32,767 nt of DNA from Calditrichota bacterium (GTDB taxonomy: Bacteria; Calditrichota; Calditrichia; RBG-13-44-9; J075), in NCBI GenBank assembly GCA_020434205.1, contig JAGRBF010000034.1, positions 1 through 32,767 of the forward strand. Reading direction: 5' to 3'. The translations under genes were made by a program, and so were the position numbers. Below are positions 23,631 through 31,012 of the stretch, one piece after another; the stretch's first letter is position 1; the number at the start of each line of letters is the position of its first letter. The notes below the pieces were generated by a model that saw only the letters and a list, made by a program, of their open reading frames with translations, was not told the DNA's origin and made no database searches.

Positions 23631-25361
23631 CTATTTGATCAGCACCAGTTTTTGCGTTTTAGCGAAAGATTCTCCGGCAATGCGTACGAAATAAATACCC
23701 GAAGCCAGCCCTTCCCCATCCAGGCGCATGCTGTGGGAGCCGGCATCCTGATTTCCCCGAAAGAGGGTCTCCAGCACCCGCCCCTGGATGTCCATAACCA
23801 CCACGGACAACTTCTGGGCTTTTTGCAGGGCGTATTCGATGGTGGCGGTGGCGTTTACCGGATTGGGATACAGGGAGAACTGAAAATCCACGGCCAGGCC
23901 GCTTTCCACAGGATCATTATCGCCCAGACCGGTTAAAGATGAACCCTCACCCAGCAAAAAGATGCGCACGCTGTTTCCGGGAACGCTGTAGGTGAAGTTC
24001 CCGCCGGAAACGGAAAGGCTGTCGAAGGGAACAATGGCGCTCAGACCGTCCACCACCCGGGCCCGGGAAAAGTCCGCTCCCCCGCTCAATTGGAAATCCA
24101 GGGTGCGCGAGCTGGTGCTGTAGTTTACCGCGGCAATGGCCAGCGACGAATCGCCCCGGACCGCCAGCACCTCCATTCGGTTGATGCTCTCGGCGCTTTG
24201 CACGATCACCCCGTTGGTAAAGTGATTGTAGAAGTTGGCAAAAGCCCAGAAGCCCGGAAACAGTTTATAGGCCTCCCCGTTGGTATTGGTGCCGCGCCAG
24301 TCCTCGAACAAGCCGTAGCCGGTCCAGCCGGAGAGCGGCAGGGAGGGGCTGTTGAGGTAGAGATTGGAAAAGCGGAACATCACCATCCCGGCCAGGTCCA
24401 GCTCCCAGATCCGCACCAGATTGCGGGTCAGGGCTATTCCCGCCTCTTCGGAATCGTAGTTGATCAGAAAACCGGCCCCGTAGTCGTTGTCGCCCATTTC
24501 GGACAGGTAGAGGGGAAGGTTGTATCCCACCAGATCGTCGTGAATGCTGGTGATCATCCCATTGATGGCGCTGGCCCCGATTTGGTAGACGTGAAAAGCC
24601 AGAAAATCGACGTACTGATCCCCGCCGGCATTGAGGAACTGGCGGGTCAGATTGGCCTGAAAAACCTCTTCGATGCCCCCCATGCGGATTTCCGGGGAAA
24701 CCTCGTCCGCGGCGGCACGGGCGGCGGCAGCCATGGCCAGCAGGTCGTTGAGGTCCCCTTCGAAAGCGTGGGTGGGAAAAGAAGGATCGCTGTTGGGTTC
24801 GTTGACGAAAGTGAACATCACCCGGGAAGGCGGCACCCCGACATCGTTCACCAGCCAGCTCAGGCTGGCGCGGACAATTTCAGAATATTCGGCGTAATTG
24901 GTGGGCGGCCAGGCCCCGCTGGCGCCCAGCATAAAGGTATTGGGGGTGGAGGCCAGCCAGTTGGCGCAATCCCAGATATTGAGGTAAAAGACCAGATCGG
25001 GGTGTTGGCGGCGCATGGCCACGAACCAGCGGTGAAAGCTGGTGGTTTTGCCGTAGGCGACATCCGCCTGGGAGACAAAATCAAAGTTGATCACCGAATT
25101 TTCGGGATTGCTGTTGTCGTTAGCCGGTTCGAACTCGAACATGGGAAATTGCATGCGCAGGATATTGAGGTTGGAGGTCCGGTAGCGCTGCAAAAACATG
25201 CTACTGTCCTGATCAATCCAGGTGCCTTCGAAGCCGTAATGAACCGGAACGGTTCCCACCTGATTGTCCAGGTTAACGGAAACGGTTTGGGACTGGCAGC
25301 ACAGGGAGACAATCAGAAGGGCGGATACGGCAGCGAGACGGGAGGCGCCGGTTAGAAACAT
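23631..25361 (-). CDS. Secreted clan GH-A glycoside hydrolase (GH39/GH5-like) with C-terminal sorting domain
   Basis: 576 aa from the ATG at 25361 (AAGGA 5 nt upstream; the longer reading frame upstream is noncoding-like). Signal peptide ~1-25 (LAAVSALLIVSLCCQSQ). A (beta/alpha)8 barrel runs ~35-400: the acid/base is Glu188 in FTFVNEPNSD and the nucleophile is Glu288 in LYLSEMGDNDYG, the two-Glu pattern of retaining clan A enzymes. NIWDCANWLAS and GLFEDWRGTNTNGEAY are shared with the downstream-strand paralogue at 25684-27177. A beta-sandwich domain follows (~400-480), then a sorting domain (~495-576, FSLYPNPVNATATIEYALQK ... GIYFVRIAG). First gene of the flippase/Rph-like/GT1 operon. Exact GH family and substrate cannot be decided. 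PslG, a GH39 enzyme in Psl exopolysaccharide synthesis, is a functional analogy only. Confidence 0.85.
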   Translation of the reverse strand: MFLTGASRLAAVSALLIVSLCCQSQTVSVNLDNQVGTVPVHYGFEGTWIDQDSSMFLQRYRTSNLNILRMQFPMFEFEPANDNSNPENSVINFDFVSQADVAYGKTTSFHRWFVAMRRQHPDLVFYLNIWDCANWLASTPNTFMLGASGAWPPTNYAEYSEIVRASLSWLVNDVGVPPSRVMFTFVNEPNSDPSFPTHAFEGDLNDLLAMAAAARAAADEVSPEIRMGGIEEVFQANLTRQFLNAGGDQYVDFLAFHVYQIGASAINGMITSIHDDLVGYNLPLYLSEMGDNDYGAGFLINYDSEEAGIALTRNLVRIWELDLAGMVMFRFSNLYLNSPSLPLSGWTGYGLFEDWRGTNTNGEAYKLFPGFWAFANFYNHFTNGVIVQSAESINRMEVLAVRGDSSLAIAAVNYSTSSRTLDFQLSGGADFSRARVVDGLSAIVPFDSLSVSGGNFTYSVPGNSVRIFLLGEGSSLTGLGDNDPVESGLAVDFQFSLYPNPVNATATIEYALQKAQKLSVVVMDIQGRVLETLFRGNQDAGSHSMRLDGEGLASGIYFVRIAGESFAKTQKLVLIK

Positions 25362-25510
25362 GTTGATCCTTTCGCAATGGGTTCTTTTTCGGATGCAGGC
25401 TAAGAGCGGCATAAAAAGTGCCAATCCATATAAAAATTCAATATTTGGCGACATTTTGCGTTTTCCGAAAAATCCAACCACTCGTGGGACATTAACCAAA
25501 CTTTTGTTTA

Positions 25511-25524
25511 TTAAGCGCTTACAA
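25511..25524. promoter_or_regulatory. LacI-family/cre-like palindromic operator candidate
   Basis: TTAAGCGCTTACAA contains the perfect 10-bp palindrome TAAGCGCTTA. On the minus strand TGTAAGCGCTTAAT fits 12 of 14 positions of the cre-type consensus TGWAANCGNTNWCA. It lies ~150 nt upstream of the secreted hydrolase start, a fitting place for sugar-responsive control by a LacI-family regulator. No such regulator is in the window. Confidence 0.42.
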
Positions 25525-25598
25525 CACCCTGCGAAACGGCGCGATACCCAATTTTCTGCAAGGGGGAATTCTAAACCGCCCGTAGCGTAGGCTGGCGA

Positions 25599-25628
25599 TT
25601 GAACGACGGGGTACTTCATCTGTATAAT
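25599..25628 (+). promoter_or_regulatory. Orphan plus-strand promoter candidate
   Basis: TTGAAC, an 18-nt spacer and a perfect TATAAT read rightward, with no plus-strand gene downstream; transcription would run antisense to the hydrolase at 25684-27177. Could be antisense RNA or chance in an AT-rich gap. Confidence 0.3.
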
Positions 25629-25683
25629 TTAGGTACAGAATAAGCGGGAAGGCGTTTTTTTTGCGGTGGCGGCGAAATTGCCC

Positions 25684-27177
25684 CTACCGGACCAGCCGGA
25701 ACAGCACCACTCCCCTCCCGGAAGCCGCAAAAGAAAAGCTGCCCTGCTGCACCGGCAGTTCCCGGCTAGGTTCGATGCCGCTCAAAGCGTCGGTCACCAA
25801 AACCCGATGCCACTGCTCTTCCCGACCCTCCCAGCGGAAAACCAGATCGGTTTTCTCGCGGCCCAAATTATAGGCAGCCAGAATTGCCGGCGCAGACGGG
25901 TCCCACACCGCCAGGACGTCCACTTGGCGCAGGTCGCAACGGACCTGAACCACCTTGCCGCCGGCGAGATGGCGAAAGCTGTTGGCCAGCACCCAGAAAA
26001 CCGAATGAATGCGATAAGCCTCTCCATCAGTATGGGTGCCGCGCCAGTCCTCGAAAAGCCCGTATCCCTTCCAACCGGCCACCTGGGCATGGTCGCTGCC
26101 GTAATAGCTGCTGCTCAGCCGGAACATCTGGAAGCTCTCCAGAGGAGCGCGCCAGATGCTCATAACGTGGCTGGCCATGGCCACTCCCGCATCCCGGGGG
26201 CGGTAATCGATCAGAAAATCCTTGCCGTAATCGTTGTCCCCCAACTCGGTCAGGTATACCGGTTTGCCGCTTTGGGCCAGTTTTGCCGCAATGCCGGAGA
26301 TGCGGTTTCCAATCTGAAACGGACCGGTACCGTAAACGTGAAAACTGAGAAAATCCAGGTAATCTCCCCCGCCGGCTTTCAGGAAACGTTCGGTGATGCC
26401 GCTGCTGTTGATCTCCTCGATACCGCCCAGGCGGATTTCCCTGGAGACCTCGTCCAGCGCTTCGCGGGCGGCGCGGGCCATGGTCAGCAAATCCCGGACA
26501 TCCCCCTTAAAGGCGGTGGTGGGATATTTGCCGCGGGCGTTGGGCTCGTTGACGAAGGCGAACATAATCCGCTGCGGGGGAACCTTCAGATCCCCGGTAA
26601 GCCAGCGGGCAATCGAGCTGATCCACTCCCGGTATTCCGGATAATAGGCCGGGGGAAAAGCGCCGCTGCGCCCCCCGAAAAAAGTGCCCCTGGTGCTGGC
26701 CAGCCAGTTGGCGCAGTCCCAGATATTGATCGAGACATTCAGATCCGGATGCCGGCGCAGCAGGTTGCGCAGCATGCGGTGGTAGCCGATGGTTTTGCCG
26801 CGTTCCGCATCCAGATCGAAATCCCGGTTAAAATTGATCTCGCTGTTGTAGGGCGCGGCATTTTCGTTTTCGGGTTCGTATTTGAACATGGGCATCTGGA
26901 TGCGCACGGTGTTGATACCCAGCAGGGCGAATCGCTCCAGAAAAAGGGCGCTGTCCTCGTTAACCCAGGTTCCTTCCACCCCGAGGAATTTGGGGGGCGA
27001 ACTGATGACCGAATCCGGGAAGATGGAAATCTGCTGGGCCAGGAGGCCCGGGAGGCAGAGCAGCAGCCAGAGGGCCAGGCCGGGGAGGTAGGACCGTTGG
27101 CTATAAGCCGTTAGCCGCAAGCCGAAATCCCTATTCGCTTCTCGCTTTTCGCCCTTCCCTTTTCGCGCTTCGCCCAT
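25684..27177 (-). CDS. Secreted clan GH-A glycoside hydrolase paralogue without sorting domain
   Basis: 497 aa from the ATG at 27177, which overlaps the flavoprotein stop as TGATG. Catalytic Glu211 (FAFVNEPNARG) and Glu311 (VYLTELGDNDYG) match the paralogue at 23631-25361, as do SINIWDCANWLAST, GGIEE, FLSFHVY and GLFEDWRGTHTDGEAY. It ends after the accessory beta domain, so the ~80-residue sorting domain is missing and it may remain periplasmic or be freely secreted. The first ~30 residues (MGEARKGKGEKREANRDFGL...) are an odd Lys/Arg-rich run encoded by purine-rich imperfect repeats, before a hydrophobic segment LPGLALWLLLCLPGLLAQ. The true start may be an internal TTG (~27121). Last gene of the flavoprotein operon. 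Confidence 0.83.
   Translation of the reverse strand: MGEARKGKGEKREANRDFGLRLTAYSQRSYLPGLALWLLLCLPGLLAQQISIFPDSVISSPPKFLGVEGTWVNEDSALFLERFALLGINTVRIQMPMFKYEPENENAAPYNSEINFNRDFDLDAERGKTIGYHRMLRNLLRRHPDLNVSINIWDCANWLASTRGTFFGGRSGAFPPAYYPEYREWISSIARWLTGDLKVPPQRIMFAFVNEPNARGKYPTTAFKGDVRDLLTMARAAREALDEVSREIRLGGIEEINSSGITERFLKAGGGDYLDFLSFHVYGTGPFQIGNRISGIAAKLAQSGKPVYLTELGDNDYGKDFLIDYRPRDAGVAMASHVMSIWRAPLESFQMFRLSSSYYGSDHAQVAGWKGYGLFEDWRGTHTDGEAYRIHSVFWVLANSFRHLAGGKVVQVRCDLRQVDVLAVWDPSAPAILAAYNLGREKTDLVFRWEGREEQWHRVLVTDALSGIEPSRELPVQQGSFSFAASGRGVVLFRLVR
27128..27177. repeat. Purine-rich imperfect repeat at the 5' end of the hydrolase gene
   Basis: On the minus strand the segment is a run of GCGAA/GCGAAAAG-like units (GCGAAAAG occurs twice, with GCGAAG, GCGAGAAG and GCGAAT between). 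It encodes the charged N-terminal extension. It resembles an inserted simple-sequence or dispersed intergenic repeat that has been read into the gene. Confidence 0.5.
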
Positions 27178-28382
27178 CAATCCCGGGTTCCGTGGGTAAA
27201 GGTAATCTCCCCGGCGGACTTCATCTTTTGGGGCATGCCCAGGGCCGGGTAAAAGAGGGTGCGCAACTTGTTGAAGCGATTGTATTCCCCGCCGAAGGCG
27301 GCGATGGAAAGCAGCTTGGTGGGCAGGCTGGAATGGTATTTCATACTTTTAATGATAATGTCCGACGCCCAGTTCTGGTGTTTGAGGTCCTTGAAAAATC
27401 CCGCCTCCATTTTGTCGGCGTATTCGTTCAGAAAAAGGCGGTCGAAACGCCCGGATTTGAAGGCTTTGTCGGTAACCTCGGCCAGATGCTGGGCGGCTTC
27501 CAGGCAGTAGTCGATGCCCGCCCCGAAAAGGGGGCTGACCATCCCGGCGGCGTCGCCGATCAGCGCTTCGGAATCGTCGACGTATTCATCCAGCAGGCGC
27601 ATGGGAATGTAGCCGCCGTTCTTTTTCAGAATTTTTTGATCTTTGAGGAGCGGGGCGGTAACCGGGTGTTTTTCGATCATCACCTGAAAAGCATCCTTGA
27701 GGTCCTGGCGATTTTTCATTTCCGGCAGGATAGTGCCGATCCCCACGTTCATCATGCCGTTGTCGGGGAAAATCCAGGCATATCCCCAGCGAACCAGGCG
27801 CTGGTCCAGGTAGATTTTGCAGACATCCGGTTCTACGGTAACCCCTTCAAAATCATAGGCATAAGCAAAAGCCCACCACGGCTTTTTGGGCTCGGGATTA
27901 AAGCGCGGATTTTTTTTGGCGGCCAGGGAAAAAGGGCCGTCGGCAAAAACGGCCAGTTTGCACTGGAAGGATTCTTTTTCGCGATCCTTGCTCTGGGTAT
28001 GGACCACCACATCTCCCTTGCCGCGGATTTCGTAGTCCGTGGCGGTAGTCGAGGTGAGCAGGGTGGCCCCTTTGCGGGCGGCATTTTCGGAGAGGTAGCG
28101 GTCGAAGCGGCAGCGCTGTACGGTTACGAATTCCTCCTGGTGGGCAACCGATCCCCAGGGGAACACAAAATCGATCCGGCTGATGGGCGCCTCGGCAATG
28201 GCCGGATCTTCCACGAAATGTTCGAAGTGCCTTCGGGAGAGCAGGCCGCCGCAGGCGGTAATTTTCCCGGAGAACTCCTGGCGTTCCAGGAGCAGAACCG
28301 AGTACCCGTTTTCCGCGGCCAGGCGGGCATAGCTCGATCCGGCAGGCCCGGCACCAATCACCACTATATCATACGATTTCAT
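27177..28382 (-). CDS. Geranylgeranyl-reductase-family FAD oxidoreductase
   Basis: 401 aa. FAD-binding start VVIGAGPAGSSYARLAA (GAGPAG 10-15) with an acidic end at LLLERQ; a second FAD motif EALIGDAAGMVSPLFGAGI (Gly276-Asp277). Residues 201-216, YAWIFPDNGMMNVGIG, fit the YxWxFPx7GxG substrate motif known from archaeal geranylgeranyl reductases; Cys44 in CGGLL lies in the region holding a conserved Cys in that group. Such enzymes hydrogenate prenyl double bonds of archaeal lipids, dolichol-type polyprenols, chlorophyll side chains or menaquinone (MenJ). Start supported by AGGAG 7 nt upstream; ATGA overlap with the preceding flavoprotein gene. Next to a second GGR-type protein and near UbiA, so a prenyl-lipid reductase is likely. 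Electron donor unknown. Confidence 0.88.
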   Translation of the reverse strand: MKSYDIVVIGAGPAGSSYARLAAENGYSVLLLERQEFSGKITACGGLLSRRHFEHFVEDPAIAEAPISRIDFVFPWGSVAHQEEFVTVQRCRFDRYLSENAARKGATLLTSTTATDYEIRGKGDVVVHTQSKDREKESFQCKLAVFADGPFSLAAKKNPRFNPEPKKPWWAFAYAYDFEGVTVEPDVCKIYLDQRLVRWGYAWIFPDNGMMNVGIGTILPEMKNRQDLKDAFQVMIEKHPVTAPLLKDQKILKKNGGYIPMRLLDEYVDDSEALIGDAAGMVSPLFGAGIDYCLEAAQHLAEVTDKAFKSGRFDRLFLNEYADKMEAGFFKDLKHQNWASDIIIKSMKYHSSLPTKLLSIAAFGGEYNRFNKLRTLFYPALGMPQKMKSAGEITFTHGTRD

Positions 28383-29608
28383 GTTCTTTCTCCTAAGGAA
28401 GATTCCGTCCGGCGGGATGTTTTAAATTTGCGTTGCGCCTTGAACATCAGCCAGCGCATCAGGGTCAGCGGTTTGGACATGGTATGGCCGTTATCCCGCA
28501 TACGGGCGAGCAGCTGTTCGGCATTCAATCTGGAAACGTCGTACTGAATGAGAAAATCCCAGACTTCGTCCGGCATGTCCCATAGTTTGAGGGGCATTTT
28601 GGTAACCCCTTCGTAGGCCTGCCGGTATCGGCTGTCCCACTGCTTCTGAAAAGCGATAAGGGCCTCCTCCCCGAAGGCTCCTTTTTCGAATGCCTGGCGG
28701 GCCACTCTTCCGGCCAGATCCCCGTTGAGGAGGGCCGGTTCGACCCCCATGCACATCCAGGGAGTGGCGTGTCCGGCGGCATCCCCGGTAATCAGAACCC
28801 GGTCGTAAAACATTTTTTCCAGGGGCTCTACCGGAATGGTGCCGGATTCGTAATGAATCTGCCGGGCGCCCTTCAGGAAGCCCGCAAAAGGCTGGAATTC
28901 GGCCACCGCCCGGTGGAAATTGTCCTTGAGATCTTTGGCGGGAAAACGCACCGAATCGTTGACAATGGCAAATCCCACGCTGGCGCGGCGGTTTTCCACC
29001 GGGTAATACCAGCCCCCACCGGAGCCGTAGCTGGTGGAACCTGCAATAAAATAACATTCGTCGTCCACGCTGTGGGAGCAGTTTTCGTACATCAGTCCCA
29101 GGGAATGGCTGTAGAGCACCTCCACCGGCCCGGCGCCCAGCAAATTGCCCAGCAGGTGGACCTTGCCGGAGGCGTCGATGGCCATTTTGGCCCGCACCTG
29201 GTCGCCGCTGGAGAGGGTCAGGCGAATCCCGTCGCCGAGGTCCTCAAACCCTGTTACCCTGCGCCGCACCAGCTGAAAATTGGGGTTGGGATCCAGATAC
29301 TGTTTTTCCAGCTTCCGGCAGGCGGCCAGGTAATTCAGCCCGGCCAGGACCGGGTTTTCGAAGCGGTGCCCGGAGGAAACCCCGGTAGGGGTTATCATAA
29401 CAAAGGCGCGGTACTGCTCCAGCGCGCAATCCAGCAAGTCATACTGGGCCAGGGTGTCGCAAAAGGTCAGGCGGGTGGGATTGTTTTTGCCGGATTTAAA
29501 CGGGTCCAACACAACAACCCTTACCTCGGGATTTTCCAACAAACTGCGCGCCGCGGACAATCCGGCCAGGCCCCCCCCGATAATGGCGATATCCGCATCA
29601 TATTGCAT
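28379..29608 (-). CDS. FAD-dependent oxidoreductase, geranylgeranyl-reductase/lycopene-cyclase-like
   Basis: 409 aa from the ATG at 29608 (GGGAAG close upstream; the longer upstream frame has no coding character). N-terminal dinucleotide motif IAIIGGGLAGLSAARSL (GGGLAG 11-16) with VVVLDP; second FAD motif VLITGDAAGHATPWMCMGVEPALL (Gly275-Asp276). WYYPVENRRASVGFA (200-214) is a degenerate form of the GGR WxFPx7-8GxG signature, so the protein is probably a diverged second reductase, though lycopene-cyclase or halogenase/monooxygenase relatives share the fold. Overlaps the next flavoprotein by 4 nt (ATGA), suggesting the two are made together and act on one substrate or form a complex. A 345-nt gap separates it from the UbiA gene upstream. 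Confidence 0.82.
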   Translation of the reverse strand: MQYDADIAIIGGGLAGLSAARSLLENPEVRVVVLDPFKSGKNNPTRLTFCDTLAQYDLLDCALEQYRAFVMITPTGVSSGHRFENPVLAGLNYLAACRKLEKQYLDPNPNFQLVRRRVTGFEDLGDGIRLTLSSGDQVRAKMAIDASGKVHLLGNLLGAGPVEVLYSHSLGLMYENCSHSVDDECYFIAGSTSYGSGGGWYYPVENRRASVGFAIVNDSVRFPAKDLKDNFHRAVAEFQPFAGFLKGARQIHYESGTIPVEPLEKMFYDRVLITGDAAGHATPWMCMGVEPALLNGDLAGRVARQAFEKGAFGEEALIAFQKQWDSRYRQAYEGVTKMPLKLWDMPDEVWDFLIQYDVSRLNAEQLLARMRDNGHTMSKPLTLMRWLMFKAQRKFKTSRRTESSLGERT

Positions 29609-29952
29609 GTTCTTCCCTGTCCCTTTGTCACTTTCAGATTCGTAACTGGCTTGGCACGCCGAAACATGTTCTGTTAAAAAGCACCAGAGCGGGTAACCAC
29701 GGCTCAAAAAGGCGGTTTACTGCACCGGAAGCATCTTTTTGACGGCGGTATAGTTATCGGCTTTGATGCAATAATATTAAACGCCGGAAAGCGCTTTTGC
29801 GCCCTTACCATCCGGGTTCGCAACCCGGGTACCCGTGAGAACCCGCCCGGTACAGCCCCGTTTCCCGGCAAGCCGGGAAGGTTCAAGAAACGACGGTTGG
29901 GCAACATCAGCATCTAATTTAACCGGAATCACCGCCGGTATCGTGAAGCCTG
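29609..29952. other. Structured intergenic region between UbiA and the flavoprotein operon
   Basis: 344 bp without a convincing gene. It contains three hairpins in a row (29791-29879) and the leader of the flavoprotein gene. A 69-codon frame (29704-29913) and a short frame ending ...ADNYTAVKKMLPVQ exist on the minus strand but have no family features; a decayed gene cannot be excluded. I find no clear promoter, so the flavoproteins may be read through from the GT2-UbiA transcript. Confidence 0.6.
29791..29879. repeat. Cluster of three inverted repeats (hairpin array)
   Basis: GCGC-TTTT-GCGC (29791-29802), CCGGGTT-CGC-AACCCGG (29812-29828) and TTCCCGGC-AA-GCCGGGAA (29862-29879), all perfect, with a GGTACC-type palindrome between the last two. 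On the minus strand the smallest hairpin is followed by TTT. Could be a terminator/attenuator, an RNA processing site, or a REP-like dispersed element. Confidence 0.6.
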
Positions 29953-30990
29953 TCACTTAAACAACTTGCCAATAACCTGAAGGGGCCACTTGAGTTTGGC
30001 GGGGGTCGGCATGACCCAGATGAAGTAAAACCCGAGAATTACCAGATAGGTGCTGTTCATTAAGGACAGCAGAAAGGTCAGCAGCGCGGGCACCAGGATA
30101 TTGGGAATGATAATGTGCAAGACATTGGCCAGACCGCGGATTTCCTGATAATACGGATCGATGATGTGCTTCTGGCGCAGTTCCCGGACCACCAGCAGCG
30201 CAAACAATAGCAGGTAGCCGCCCAGCACCGGCCAGATGGGAGACAGGCCGCGGAAGGTGATCACCGCTCCTATGGCATCCACCCACACCCACAAAATGGC
30301 CAGAAAAGCCAGGCGCTCCAGCACCAGAAAAAGCCGGAAGCCGAAGGCCACCTTCTCCTGACCGTGGGTTACCGCAAAGGTTTTGGTGCTGGTTTTAACG
30401 TCCCCTTCGTAATCGTAAAACTGGTGCCCGATATCGTAGGCCCCGCCCTTAAACACCGCGTAGGCGATAAAAACCCAGAGATGGGGGTGATGCAGGCTGC
30501 CGAAGATGGAAAAGCAGATCAGGGTGGGCACCACCATCTGGGCCGCGAAGGGGATGATCAGCCCGATCAGCCCGCGCTCCTTGAAGCGAATGGGGGGCAT
30601 GGAATAAAAGGTGGCGATAAAAAACTGGATCGCCCACAGGACCCAGAAATCCTCATAAACCAGAAAATGGCTGCCGGAGAGCAGCACCAAAACGGTAATA
30701 CCGACCAGAATGCCGGTGCGTACGGCGGGACTAAAGGCGGCCAGATCGTTGTTTTTGCCCTGTCGCAGGTCGATGTCCAGATCGGCGTAGTTGTTGATAA
30801 CGTATCCGTAGATGGTCGAGGTAATGCTGAAAACCGCGAAAATCAGAAAATCGGCTGTGTTTTGCCAGGCATCGCGCCCTTCGGTAAGCATCAGGTAAAA
30901 GCACAGCATGTAGAGGATGGGCAGTTTGTCCAGCGCCCAATCCTTCCAGCGGATCAGGCTGGCAATGTGTTGCAGGCGGGTATTCGGCAT
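29953..30990 (-). CDS. UbiA-family membrane prenyltransferase
   Basis: 345 aa from the ATG at 30990; the longer frame upstream overlaps the GT2 gene and is Pro/Arg-rich, so it is rejected. Both Mg-diphosphate motifs are present: NNYADLDIDLRQGKN (Asn66, Asp70, Asp74, the NxxxDxxxD motif) and FYDYEGDVKTSTKTFAV (Asp193, Asp197). Eight or nine TM helices. UbiA enzymes join a polyprenyl chain to an aromatic, sugar or glycerol-lipid acceptor: MenA, chlorophyll synthase, DPPR synthase, or the archaeal DGGGP synthase. The acceptor is not readable from sequence. It starts 22 nt after the bifunctional GT2 gene, and two geranylgeranyl-reductase-type flavoproteins follow, which argues for a prenylated product whose chain is later saturated. 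Confidence 0.9.
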   Translation of the reverse strand: MPNTRLQHIASLIRWKDWALDKLPILYMLCFYLMLTEGRDAWQNTADFLIFAVFSITSTIYGYVINNYADLDIDLRQGKNNDLAAFSPAVRTGILVGITVLVLLSGSHFLVYEDFWVLWAIQFFIATFYSMPPIRFKERGLIGLIIPFAAQMVVPTLICFSIFGSLHHPHLWVFIAYAVFKGGAYDIGHQFYDYEGDVKTSTKTFAVTHGQEKVAFGFRLFLVLERLAFLAILWVWVDAIGAVITFRGLSPIWPVLGGYLLLFALLVVRELRQKHIIDPYYQEIRGLANVLHIIIPNILVPALLTFLLSLMNSTYLVILGFYFIWVMPTPAKLKWPLQVIGKLFK

Positions 30991-31012
30991 GGTTACTCGC
31001 GGGAGAGCCCGG

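Larger units (their letters stand above)
25362..25683. other. AT-rich intergenic region between the two GH-A hydrolase genes
   Basis: 322 bp with no supported gene. It holds the leader of the left-hand hydrolase, a near-perfect LacI/cre-like palindrome (25511-25524), a plus-strand promoter-like pair (25599-25628) overlapping a small inverted repeat (CTGTA/TACAG, 25621-25639), and an eight-T run (about 25656-25663). I find no convincing minus-strand promoter, which should exist if the hydrolase-flippase operon is transcribed on its own. Confidence 0.7.

Noticed and set aside
23631-27177. The two hydrolase frames being one frameshifted or split gene
   Set aside because: Each has its own signal-like N-terminus, both catalytic Glu residues and a full barrel, and 322 bp separate them, so they are tandem paralogues.
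29811-29880. tRNA-like T-arm (GGGTTCGCAACCC)
   Set aside because: The T-loop lacks the conserved A58, and no acceptor, D or anticodon arms can be placed around it.
29704-29913. 69-aa minus-strand open frame in the UbiA-flavoprotein gap
   Set aside because: Encoded largely by the hairpin array, no ribosome site of note and no recognisable domain. It is kept as noncoding.
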